Source of the DNA: a virus
IMG/VR virus record: IMGVR_UViG_3300031578_000249
Coordinates: 1 to 29,747 of that record
Direction: 5' to 3' (one strand)
DNA: 29,747 nucleotides
A program made the translations under genes and the position numbers. The notes beneath the pieces were generated by a model, which had not been told where the DNA came from, did no database searches, and saw only the letters and a program-made list of their open reading frames with translations. Positions 1 through 6,178 of the stretch are shown piece by piece (the stretch's first letter is position 1; the number at the start of each line of letters is the position of its first letter).

Positions 1-1
1 C

Positions 2-1213
2 ATGTATTTGATTATTGATCAATTGCGTCACAAAAAACAATTACGTCCGGAAATGCCATCAATTATTTCAGAATTGGCGAATCAATCCAATTTTATAAAT
101 ATCGAATCACTTTTGAACGAAATCAATCATGATTTTTTGAAACGTCAAATGTCATTGTTCATTCAGAATTTCGGAAATGAAATCAAATCACCGAACGGAA
201 GTGTTGACAAAATGATTGAATTGATGGATTCAGCAAAAAAAATGATTTTGAATGATGAATCAAAGGAAATGAACAACGTTGATCACATTTTCAACGTGAT
301 TGAATTACACAACAAAGTCAAAAACGGCGAACAAACCGGTGTTGAAATAGGTTTTGACGCGTTGAAACAAAACGTGGTGTTGGAACCGGTTGACATGATG
401 GTTGTCGGTGGACGTCCGGCAATGGGAAAAACGGCGTGGATGATTTCAGCAATCAAAAAAATGGCGTTTGATCAAAACAAAAAAATTGCGGTTTTTTCAT
501 TGGAAATGTCAAACGTTCAAATAATGCGTCGAATGTTGGCGAATGTTTGTGAAATAGATTCAAACAAAATGCGTTTTGGAAAATGCAATCAAAATGAATT
601 GGATTTGATTTTCGAGGTCCAAAAACAACCGGAATGGAACAACGTTCATTTTTTTGAAGGTTCACACAATATTTTGGACATCACAAAAAAATTGATTAAA
701 CTGAAAAACACAACCGGAATTGACGCGTTTTTTGTTGATTATTTGCAAAAAATCGTTCCGGAAAAATCGGAAAATAGATATTTAGAGGTCACACGAATTT
801 CAAACGAATTAAAACGTTTGTCAATGCAATTGAAAATTCCATCAATAGCGTTGGCGCAATTGTCACGCGAAGGTTCAAAATTGGGTGCGCGTCCAAAATT
901 AACCGATTTGAAGGAATCCGGCGAAATAGAACAAGACGCGTCAATTGTTGCGTTCCTTCATCGACCGGAATATTATGGAACCATGTCAGATGATTCCGGT
1001 GAATCAACGGAAAACATCGGTGAATTTATTGTCGCAAAAAATCGTGATGGCGAAATTGGAATTCATAAAATGGATGTTGATTTGAAATTTTCACAATGGA
1101 ATGATTCAAAAAAAACAAATTGGTTTGAATCAAATCCGGATTCATTCATTGAAACAAACAAGGCAATTAAAAATTTTCAATCGGAATTTGATCATGATGA
1201 AACACCATTTTAA
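2..1213 (+). CDS. dnaB: Replicative DNA helicase, DnaB type (5' end outside the window)
   Basis: Hexameric replicative helicase that unwinds the phage fork. The 403 visible residues contain a Walker A motif (G-G-R-P-A-M-G-K-T, about residues 136-144), the DnaB-style sentence SLEMS near residue 165, a Walker B strand ending in V-D-Y-L near 245, and the Q-L-S-R-E/K-E-S-G-E-I-E-Q-D-A block near 285-315 typical of the RecA-like DnaB C-terminal domain. The open frame starts with the second base of the window and the visible N-terminus already lies inside the DnaB N-terminal domain, so the true start is upstream; the ATG at 2 is probably internal. The protein ends D-H-D-E-T-P-F, an acidic tail closing in Pro-Phe like SSB tails. 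The stop touches the next start directly (TAA then ATG), so it is co-transcribed with the NinG-type gene. Confidence 0.93.
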   Translation: MYLIIDQLRHKKQLRPEMPSIISELANQSNFINIESLLNEINHDFLKRQMSLFIQNFGNEIKSPNGSVDKMIELMDSAKKMILNDESKEMNNVDHIFNVIELHNKVKNGEQTGVEIGFDALKQNVVLEPVDMMVVGGRPAMGKTAWMISAIKKMAFDQNKKIAVFSLEMSNVQIMRRMLANVCEIDSNKMRFGKCNQNELDLIFEVQKQPEWNNVHFFEGSHNILDITKKLIKLKNTTGIDAFFVDYLQKIVPEKSENRYLEVTRISNELKRLSMQLKIPSIALAQLSREGSKLGARPKLTDLKESGEIEQDASIVAFLHRPEYYGTMSDDSGESTENIGEFIVAKNRDGEIGIHKMDVDLKFSQWNDSKKTNWFESNPDSFIETNKAIKNFQSEFDHDETPF

Positions 1214-1774
1214 ATGATTAGAAAAAACAAAAAATGTTCAATTTGCGGAATCGATTTTTTTCCATTCAAAACAACACAACGTGTTTGTTCTGTTAAATGT
1301 TCAATTGAATTTTCGAATCAAAAAATCAAAAGTGAGGCAATAAAAAAGTCACGAAAACGAACAAATGAATTGAAAAATGAATGGGAAACAAAAACATTGT
1401 CGGAATGGAAAATTGATTTGGAAAAAGTGTTCAACCGGATGATCCGAATTCGTGATGAAAATTATGGTTGTGTTTCGTGTGGTTGCAATTTGAAAGGAAC
1501 AAAATATGACGCCGGTCATTTTTACGCAAAAACTTATGGTTTTTTAAGATTCAACGAATTCAATGTGCATGGTCAATGTGTTCAATGTAATCAACACAAA
1601 GGATCAAACGCGTTGGAATATAGGCAAAGAATCACACAACGAATCACAATTGAACAATTGCAATGGTTGGATGATCATCGTCACGAAAAATGGAAACCAA
1701 CAATTCCGGAAATAAAAAAGATGATCGAAATTTGTAAATTGAAAATAAAAGTATTGAAGGATGAACAACATTGA
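1214..1774 (+). CDS. ninG: NinG-type recombination nuclease (HNH-like zinc protein)
   Basis: 186 residues that resemble lambda NinG (Rap), a structure-specific endonuclease that cuts branched recombination intermediates. Two cysteine clusters are visible: an N-terminal one at C8, C11, C25 and C29, and a central one at C86-x-x-C89 with C122-x-x-C125. Histidines H102 (in A-G-H-F-Y-A), H119 and H128 (in C-N-Q-H-K-G) sit where an HNH-like metal site is expected. The middle is lysine-rich. It starts at the base after the helicase stop and its end overlaps the following gene by 14 bases. Its place between helicase and annealing protein fits a role in recombination-dependent replication. NinG is the best reading; a general HNH nuclease is the alternative. 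Confidence 0.82.
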   Translation: MIRKNKKCSICGIDFFPFKTTQRVCSVKCSIEFSNQKIKSEAIKKSRKRTNELKNEWETKTLSEWKIDLEKVFNRMIRIRDENYGCVSCGCNLKGTKYDAGHFYAKTYGFLRFNEFNVHGQCVQCNQHKGSNALEYRQRITQRITIEQLQWLDDHRHEKWKPTIPEIKKMIEICKLKIKVLKDEQH

Positions 1775-2177
1775 ACAAATCACCATGAAAATAAATGAAA
1801 TCGTTCGTTGGTATTATGAAACACCGCCGGATTTCACCGGAATAAACGATTTGATGAATCAACGAATCCAATTGTCAACATTATTGTTTTGGTATTCAAC
1901 CGAATTGGGAAACGTTCGTAAAACGTGGAAACAATTGGAAGTGGAAACAGAACGAACGCGCCGAAATTCAGTCAAACAAATGTTGGATTCCGGACATCCG
2001 GTCACAAAGGCAACGGAACATGGAAAAATCAATTCGTTGGATGATTACGCAAATGAAAAATCGTTTGATGGATTGTTTCACCAAATGAAATTTGTTTTTG
2101 ATTCAGCAAATGAAATTTTGAATTGCATGAATCAACATATTTCAAACCTAAAAAAAGAGATTGAAACCGGATCATGA
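1761..2177 (+). CDS. Hypothetical protein, 138 residues, helical
   Basis: Not recognised. The product is predicted from its composition to be mostly helical, with a run of charged heptad-like residues near positions 45-65 and another at the C-terminus (N-L-K-K-E-I-E). No cysteine cluster, membrane segment or signal peptide is seen. The ATG lies inside the end of the NinG-type gene (14-base overlap in another frame), which suggests translational coupling within the replication operon. The stop codon is part of the sequence AACCGGATCATGA, identical to the left arm of the hairpin at 4556-4586, but no right arm follows; two long T-runs follow at 2178-2186 and 2189-2198. Codon choice matches the neighbouring phage genes. 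Confidence 0.8.
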   Translation: MNNIEQITMKINEIVRWYYETPPDFTGINDLMNQRIQLSTLLFWYSTELGNVRKTWKQLEVETERTRRNSVKQMLDSGHPVTKATEHGKINSLDDYANEKSFDGLFHQMKFVFDSANEILNCMNQHISNLKKEIETGS

Positions 2178-2207
2178 TTTTTTTTTACTTTTTTTTTTGT
2201 TCAATGC

Positions 2208-2237
2208 TTGTTTATATAAGTTTAATTTATATATTTG
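2208..2237 (+). promoter_or_regulatory. Bacteroidota-type early promoter, copy 1
   Basis: A TTG element (2208-2210) is separated by 19 bases from TATATTTG (2230-2237), matching the -33 TTG / -7 TAnnTTTG consensus of Bacteroidota sigma-A promoters. The same 30 bases occur without change at 5238-5267. It lies in a non-coding gap and faces the small genes starting at 2278, whose A-rich leader ends in ACAAAACAAA. Confidence 0.8.
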
Positions 2238-2241
2238 CAAT

Positions 2242-2259
2242 GTGTGAAACGAATCACAC
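2242..2259. promoter_or_regulatory. CRP/FNR-like palindrome over the presumed transcription start
   Basis: The inverted repeat GTGTGA-N6-TCACAC begins five bases after the -7 box of the promoter at 2208-2237. Its core TGTGA-N6-TCACA is the textbook recognition pattern of CRP/FNR-family regulators. A site over the start of transcription would most simply act as a repressor operator. The second promoter copy (5238-5267) lacks it. A 5' UTR hairpin is the alternative reading. Confidence 0.5.
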
Positions 2260-2277
2260 GACAAAAAACAAAACAAA

Positions 2278-2490
2278 ATGAACACACAAAACATTAAAAA
2301 AGCAATTGAATTATTCGAATTAGAGTCAAAAAAAAATAATATAACTATAAAAAGTTGTTCTATAAATTTCAACTATTTTGTTCAACAAACAAATATTTCA
2401 AAAAATGAATTTATATCAAATTTTTCACAACATCCATTCTCTTTAATAAGGGGTTATGTAATGTTAACGAATGGATATAAAAAGCATTAA
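2278..2490 (+). CDS. Hypothetical small protein, 70 residues
   Basis: Not recognised. First gene behind the promoter at 2208; the start is chosen because it directly follows the A-rich leader ACAAAACAAA. The protein is lysine- and asparagine-rich with an N-terminal amphipathic stretch and the motif F-S-Q-H-P-F near residue 50. A similar I-S-Q-H-P ending occurs in the 31-residue ORF at 29272. Codon use differs from the surrounding phage genes: TTA, ATA, TCT and AGT codons are common and AG/CT dinucleotides are more frequent, so it may be a recent arrival. No membrane segment or cysteine motif is visible. Confidence 0.6.
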   Translation: MNTQNIKKAIELFELESKKNNITIKSCSINFNYFVQQTNISKNEFISNFSQHPFSLIRGYVMLTNGYKKH

Positions 2491-2539
2491 AAAAAAAAGA
2501 GAGGGATTCACATCCATAACGAACAACAAAACAAAGGAC

Positions 2540-2725
2540 ATGAAAACATTAGATCAATTACAAAAAATGAAAATTCTAAAAAATCCATTGAACGCCAATG
2601 AGATTTTGAATTTAGCACCGGAAAATAATGATGAACAATTAGTTTTAATAGAATTAGTAAAACTATTAAAAGAGGAAATAAAAATCAAACTATTTTCCGA
2701 CATATCACATCGTTTAAATGATTAA
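2540..2725 (+). CDS. Hypothetical small protein, about 61 residues
   Basis: Not recognised. The frame is open from an ATG at 2471 (84 residues, overlapping the previous gene by 20 bases). The ATG at 2540 is preferred because it follows a leader of the type used throughout the window (AACAAAACAAAGGAC). The product is acidic in the middle and rich in leucine and isoleucine (L-V-L-I-E-L-V-K-L-L-K-E-E-I-K), which suggests one long amphipathic helix. Leucine is mostly TTA and CTA and the AG/CT depletion of the phage genes is weak here, as in the preceding gene, so the two may form one acquired early module. Confidence 0.55.
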   Translation: MKTLDQLQKMKILKNPLNANEILNLAPENNDEQLVLIELVKLLKEEIKIKLFSDISHRLND

Positions 2726-2757
2726 ATTTTAATAACAAAAAACAAAAAACAAAACAC

Positions 2758-3405
2758 ATGAAAACAAATGAATCATTGTTTGAATTGTTGTCGAAAATTA
2801 ACGTCAACGATAAAACAGAAAAAAGAAACGGATTGACTTATTTGTCTTGGTCGTGGGCGTGGTCCGAATTCAAAAAACACGTTCCAAATGCGAAATATGA
2901 AATCATTCGTGATGAAAAAACCGGATTTCCTTACATGGTTGATGGTTTTGGAATTATGGTTTCAACGCGCGTCACCGCAAATGACGAATCACATGAAATG
3001 TGGTTGCCGGTCATGGATGGTGCGCACAAATCAATGAAATCGGAAAAATGGTCATATTCTGTCAACGAATGGTCAAACGGCAAAAAAACCGGACAAATGA
3101 TTGAAAAATTTGTTGAACCGGCAACAATGTTTGACATCAATACGGCAATCATGCGTTGTTTGGTCAAAAATTTGGCAATGTTTGGATTGGGAATTTATAT
3201 TTATAGCGGTGAGGATTTGCCGGAAGGATGGACGCCACCAAAACCGGCAATCGACAAAAAACGTTTTGAAAATGCGTTGGCGTCAATAGAGAAAAACGAA
3301 TTCACATCCGAAAAATTGATTGAAAAATTTCAATTGACAAATGCGCAACAAATCGAATTGAACAAATTGATTGAATCAATCAAAAAAAATGAGTTAACAA
3401 AGTAA
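2758..3405 (+). CDS. DUF1071/Sak-type single-strand annealing protein
   Basis: 215 residues that match the DUF1071 family, thought to be single-strand annealing recombinases of the Sak3 group. Diagnostic pieces are L-T-Y-L-S-W-S-W-A-W near residues 26-35, a predicted strand with Y-E-I, the block M-V-S-T-R-V, and M-W-L-P-V-M-D near 80-90. The C-terminal third, after P-E-G-W-T-P-P-K-P, is a charged helical extension that may contact partner proteins. The start follows AACAAAAAACAAAACAC. It is followed by Gp157-like and OB-fold genes, a set common in phages as a recombination module. The family assignment is from memory; its annealing function is inferred from relatives. Confidence 0.8.
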   Translation: MKTNESLFELLSKINVNDKTEKRNGLTYLSWSWAWSEFKKHVPNAKYEIIRDEKTGFPYMVDGFGIMVSTRVTANDESHEMWLPVMDGAHKSMKSEKWSYSVNEWSNGKKTGQMIEKFVEPATMFDINTAIMRCLVKNLAMFGLGIYIYSGEDLPEGWTPPKPAIDKKRFENALASIEKNEFTSEKLIEKFQLTNAQQIELNKLIESIKKNELTK

Positions 3406-3430
3406 TATAAACACAAAAAACAAAAACAAA

Positions 3431-3922
3431 ATGGGAAATTTATTTCAGATTTCAATGGAAATGCAATCAATCATGAATGAATTGATTGAAAACGATGGTG
3501 AATTGACGCCACAATTGGAACAAATGTTGACAATTGCAGAATCAAATTTGAATGAAAAATCGTCAAATTATGCTTATGTGATCCGGTCAATGGAATATGA
3601 CAATGACATAATTGATTCAGAAATTAAAAGGTTGCAAGGTTTGAAAAAAACACGAACGAACGCAATCGATCGTTTGAAAAACGCGTTGTCAAATGCAATG
3701 ATTATTTGTGACATCAACGAAATCACAACGGCAACGTCAAAAATTTCATTCAGAAAATCAACAACATTGGAAATATTGGATGAATCAAAGGTTCCAAAAG
3801 AATATAAAACAAATGTTGTCACAACAAAAATTGATAAAAATCAAATCAAAAGTGATTTGAAAGCCGGAAAAACCATCAACGGCGTTGAATTGGTGGAAAA
3901 TAAAAATTTACAAATTAAATAA
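3431..3922 (+). CDS. Siphovirus Gp157 family protein
   Basis: 163 residues with the layout of the Gp157 family first seen in Streptococcus thermophilus phages: a helical N-terminal half with E-L-I-E-N-D-G-E-L near 18-26, a central coiled coil (E-I-K-R-L-Q-G-L-K-K) near 63-75, and a C-terminal part with P-K-E-Y-K, then D-K-N-Q-I-K-S-D-L-K-A-G-K-T-I-N-G-V-E-L-V. Gp157 proteins are found beside recombination and SSB-like genes; their biochemical role is not firmly known. The gene is preceded by ACAAAAAACAAAAACAAA and ends two bases before the OB-fold gene, so the two are translated as a pair. Confidence 0.82.
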   Translation: MGNLFQISMEMQSIMNELIENDGELTPQLEQMLTIAESNLNEKSSNYAYVIRSMEYDNDIIDSEIKRLQGLKKTRTNAIDRLKNALSNAMIICDINEITTATSKISFRKSTTLEILDESKVPKEYKTNVVTTKIDKNQIKSDLKAGKTINGVELVENKNLQIK

Positions 3923-3924
3923 TT

Positions 3925-4317
3925 ATGTACGAAAACAAAATCGTTGGAACAATCGAAACAATTTTCGATGTTCAACAAATTAGTCAAACATTCAGAAAAC
4001 GCGAATGTGTAATCAATAGCGGTGGAACATACGCGCAACAAATATTGGTTCAATTTACCAATGATCAATGTGATTTGTTGGATGGTTTGAAATTGGATGA
4101 TCATGTTGAAATTGACATCAATATTCGTGGCAAGGAATGGACCGGTCCGAATGGTGAAGTGAAATATTTTGTAACGTTGCAAGGTTGGAAAATATCAATC
4201 CAAAATGACATGAACGTTTCGTCAAAACCGGCAACACAAACGCCACAAAAACCAAAACAGAATCCACAACCGGAAACAATTCAATCAACGGATCCGGATG
4301 ATGATTTGCCATTTTAA
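3925..4317 (+). CDS. DUF3127-type OB-fold protein with SSB-like acidic tail
   Basis: 130 residues. The N-terminal 90 look like the DUF3127 family (small OB-fold proteins of Bacteroidota and their phages): G-T-I-E-T-I-F-D-V-Q-Q-I-S near 8-20 and R-G-K-E-W-T-G-P-N-G-E-V near 69-80. A flexible Pro/Gln/Lys-rich linker follows, and the last residues are D-P-D-D-D-L-P-F. Such an acidic tip ending in Pro-Phe is the partner-binding tail of single-stranded DNA-binding proteins. This strongly suggests a phage SSB or SSB substitute that recruits replication and repair proteins. Direct ssDNA binding is inferred, not visible. It sits directly after the Gp157 gene. Confidence 0.82.
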   Translation: MYENKIVGTIETIFDVQQISQTFRKRECVINSGGTYAQQILVQFTNDQCDLLDGLKLDDHVEIDINIRGKEWTGPNGEVKYFVTLQGWKISIQNDMNVSSKPATQTPQKPKQNPQPETIQSTDPDDDLPF

Positions 4318-4329
4318 AAACAAAACACA

Positions 4330-4551
4330 ATGGAAAAACAACAATCAAAAAAAATCGAGATTAAGCAATTGAAACATTTGTCGAATGACATTCGTGACAT
4401 CATTCATGTATATTGCCAAAAGAATGAAATGTCAACACATGGTTTCGCGGTGTTGACCGGCGTTCATCCAAATCAATTGTATTTGTTTTTGAACAAACAA
4501 CGCGGTTTGAATTTGACAACCATCGAACGAATTGCGGAAATAATTTCATAA
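4330..4551 (+). CDS. Small helix-turn-helix DNA-binding protein
   Basis: 73 residues. The C-terminal half (about 35-72) reads as an XRE-like helix-turn-helix: G-F-A-V-L-T-G-V-H-P-N-Q-L-Y-L-F-L as the two DNA-binding helices, followed by L-N-L-T-T-I-E-R-I-A-E-I-I, the usual closing helix. The N-terminus is lysine-rich. This is the only obvious single-domain candidate regulator in the window and could bind one of the palindromes at 2242, 10134 or 28383, which is inference. It is the last gene before the hairpin at 4556-4586. Confidence 0.72.
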   Translation: MEKQQSKKIEIKQLKHLSNDIRDIIHVYCQKNEMSTHGFAVLTGVHPNQLYLFLNKQRGLNLTTIERIAEIIS

Positions 4552-4555
4552 AACA

Positions 4556-4586
4556 AAAACCGGATCATGAATTGTGATCCGGTTTT
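4556..4586 (+). terminator. Hairpin after the HTH gene, probable terminator
   Basis: A perfect 12-base inverted repeat (AAAACCGGATCA at 4556-4567 and its complement at 4575-4586) with a 7-base loop starts four bases after the HTH gene stop. The right arm ends in four T, so a U-tract is short; partial termination or 3'-end protection is possible. The core CCGGATC also forms the hairpin at 13768. Confidence 0.6.
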
Positions 4587-4604
4587 CACTAAAAAATAAA
4601 AACA

Positions 4605-5180
4605 ATGTATTTGATATTTGACACCGAAACAAACGGATTGATTAAAAACATGGACGCGTCACCATCACACACAAACAATTTTCCAAACGTCATTCAATTG
4701 GCGTTCGTTTTGTTGGATGAACAATTCAATGAAATCGATTCGTTTTGTGAATTAATCATTCCGGATGGATGGACCATTCCAAACGAACGTTTTTGGATTG
4801 AAAACGGATTCAGCACCGAAACAAACGCGCAAAAAGGAATTCCAATGTCGGACGCTTTAATTCGTTTTTGTGACGCGGTTGACCGGTCAAAAACGATAAT
4901 TGCGCACAATTTAACGTTTGATCACAAAATCATGTCGGCGGAAATGATTCGATACAACATTGCACCGATGAAAAAACCGGAACATAAAATTTGCACAATG
5001 AAACAATCGATGAATTTTTGCAAGGCGAAAAACAAAAACGGCGGTTTGAAATTTCCACGTTTGGATGAATTACATCGTAAATTGTTTAATTGTGGTTTTG
5101 AGAATTCACATGACGCGTTGTCGGATGTTCACGCAACAATCCGTTGTTTTGTGGAATTACGAAATCGAAACATTTTGTAA
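4605..5180 (+). CDS. DEDDh 3'-5' exonuclease (DnaQ-like)
   Basis: 191 residues with all three exonuclease motifs of the RNase H-fold DnaQ group: Exo I D6-T-E8-T-N-G, Exo II N-L-T-F-D106, and Exo III H169-D-A-L-S-D174. These supply the four acidic metal ligands and the general-base histidine, so the protein should be an active 3'-5' exonuclease on DNA (or RNA). The length fits a stand-alone proofreading or nucleic-acid trimming exonuclease. The start follows AAAAATAAAAACA after the hairpin at 4556-4586, and a U-tract terminator follows at 5186. With the helicase, annealing protein and SSB-like protein it completes the replication/recombination block. Confidence 0.9.
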   Translation: MYLIFDTETNGLIKNMDASPSHTNNFPNVIQLAFVLLDEQFNEIDSFCELIIPDGWTIPNERFWIENGFSTETNAQKGIPMSDALIRFCDAVDRSKTIIAHNLTFDHKIMSAEMIRYNIAPMKKPEHKICTMKQSMNFCKAKNKNGGLKFPRLDELHRKLFNCGFENSHDALSDVHATIRCFVELRNRNIL

Positions 5181-5185
5181 AAATT

Positions 5186-5216
5186 AAACGTCCGGCAATG
5201 TTGGACGTTTTTTTTT
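5186..5216 (+). terminator. Intrinsic terminator after the exonuclease gene
   Basis: Stem AAACGTCC (5186-5193) pairs with GGACGTTT (5203-5210) around a 9-base loop and runs into an uninterrupted row of T to 5216. This is a standard Rho-independent terminator and closes the replication block before the next promoter. Confidence 0.85.
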
Positions 5217-5237
5217 GTGTTTTTTTTGTGCAATGTG

Positions 5238-5267
5238 TTGTTTATATAAGTTTAATTTATATATTTG
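5238..5267 (+). promoter_or_regulatory. Bacteroidota-type early promoter, copy 2
   Basis: TTG (5238-5240), 19 bases, TATATTTG (5260-5267). All 30 bases are identical to the promoter at 2208-2237, and CAATG precedes both. It follows the terminator at 5186 and drives the genes from 5297 onward. It lacks the palindrome that follows copy 1. Confidence 0.82.
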
Positions 5268-5296
5268 TATTCAAGAAACACAAAAAACAAAACAAA

Positions 5297-5599
5297 ATGA
5301 ACACAAAAAACACACAAAATGTTGAAAATCAATCGCTTTATGTTTCACCAATTCGTGAACGAAATATTGATAAATTTGGGGAAATTCAAAACCAATGTGA
5401 ATGTTGCGGAAAACCAATGAAGGAAACAGATTCAAAAGTTGTTCACATGGGGGTTGATTGGATGGCTTACAACACACACGAAACAATTGTTGTCGATGGC
5501 GTTGAATTTATAAAGGGAACCGAAATCGAATCACAAGGTTTTTTCAAAATTGGAAATGATTGTGCAAAAAAAATGAATGGTTTCACTTTCGAATTTTAA
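5297..5599 (+). CDS. Hypothetical zinc-binding small protein, 100 residues
   Basis: Not recognised by name. The frame is open from further upstream, but the ATG at 5297 is chosen because it lies 30 bases after the -7 box of the promoter and directly follows CAAAAAACAAAACAAA. Cysteines C34-E-C36-C37-G-K-P form a zinc-knuckle-like turn; C89 (G-N-D-C-A-K-K-M) could be the fourth ligand, with H50 and H61 as alternatives. The C89 segment resembles the end of small proteins in which a loop carrying the object of binding lies between two metal half-sites. The N-terminal 30 residues are polar and probably flexible. First gene of the early unit behind promoter copy 2. Confidence 0.75.
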   Translation: MNTKNTQNVENQSLYVSPIRERNIDKFGEIQNQCECCGKPMKETDSKVVHMGVDWMAYNTHETIVVDGVEFIKGTEIESQGFFKIGNDCAKKMNGFTFEF

Positions 5600-5609
5600 T
5601 CATAAAAAA

Positions 5610-5634
5610 GGAACCGGACGCGTTGTTCGGTTCC
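5610..5634 (+). terminator. Hairpin after the small zinc protein gene
   Basis: GGAACCG (5610-5616) pairs with CGGTTCC (5628-5634) around an 11-base loop. No T-run follows; the sequence goes straight into the A-rich leader of the next gene. It may be a weak terminator, an mRNA processing or stabilising hairpin, or an attenuator that lowers downstream expression. Confidence 0.45.
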
Positions 5635-5650
5635 ACTTAAAAAAAACAAA

Positions 5651-5857
5651 ATGAAAAATAAAATGATTAGGGAAAATATGATTCACAAATTGACATTGTT
5701 GGAAACGTGTGAATATAGAAAACGCGGTTTGGAATTAGTTGGAAAATATACACATGAACCGCCACAATTTAGAAACGATTTGTTTGAAATATTTGACAAA
5801 TTGTCGGATGATGATTTGTTGAAATTGTATAACTTAAAAATTAATATTTATGAATAG
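5651..5857 (+). CDS. Hypothetical small protein, 68 residues
   Basis: Not recognised. A lysine- and glutamate-rich, probably helical protein with C-E-Y-R-K-R-G near residue 20 and an acidic stretch F-D-K-L-S-D-D-D-L-L-K-L near 48-59. The start follows AAAAAAAACAAA. The last codons overlap the next gene's start by 8 bases, suggesting coupled translation with the zinc-finger protein at 5850. No membrane segment or metal site. Confidence 0.65.
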   Translation: MKNKMIRENMIHKLTLLETCEYRKRGLELVGKYTHEPPQFRNDLFEIFDKLSDDDLLKLYNLKINIYE

Positions 5858-6167
5858 TTTTGAACAAGGTGATTCAGTTGAAATAATTTCGAAAAAAACA
5901 TTTGGAATTGTTGAAGGAATCGAAAACGGAAAAATAATTGTCACAACAATTGATCACAAAACATTGGAATTGGAATTGAATGATATTCAAAAACACGATT
6001 CAACAATTGAAATTGATTGTGATGAATGTGATGGATCCGGTGAAACGGATGTTTTGGATTGCCGAACCAATTCCAATGATTGTTGTGGTGGATGTTATAA
6101 AACAATAAATTGTGACCGGTGCAATGGATCCGGAACAATGACAAAGGATATTTTTGAACTAATTTAA
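5850..6167 (+). CDS. SH3-like protein with a DnaJ-type cysteine-rich zinc finger
   Basis: 105 residues in two parts. Residues 5-48 look like a small beta-barrel of the SH3/KOW kind (E-Q-G-D-S-V-E-I-I, G-I-V-E-G-I, G-K-I-I-V-T-T). Residues 57-95 carry two C-x-x-C-x-G-S-G motifs (C57/C60 and C88/C91) with C71, C78, C79 and C82 between them, the signature of the DnaJ central zinc-finger domain. There is no J domain, so it is not a co-chaperone of the usual kind; such isolated zinc fingers occur in phage and may act in protein or nucleic-acid binding. Translationally coupled to the 68-residue gene before it. Codon use is phage-like, unlike the methyltransferase that follows. Confidence 0.75.
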   Translation: MNSFEQGDSVEIISKKTFGIVEGIENGKIIVTTIDHKTLELELNDIQKHDSTIEIDCDECDGSGETDVLDCRTNSNDCCGGCYKTINCDRCNGSGTMTKDIFELI

Positions 6168-6178
6168 AATAAATAAAG

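Noticed and set aside
4330-4551. HTH protein as a prophage repressor
   Set aside because: It is transcribed with the replication genes and there is no divergent Cro-like gene, integrase or divergent promoter pair, so lysogeny control cannot be supported.
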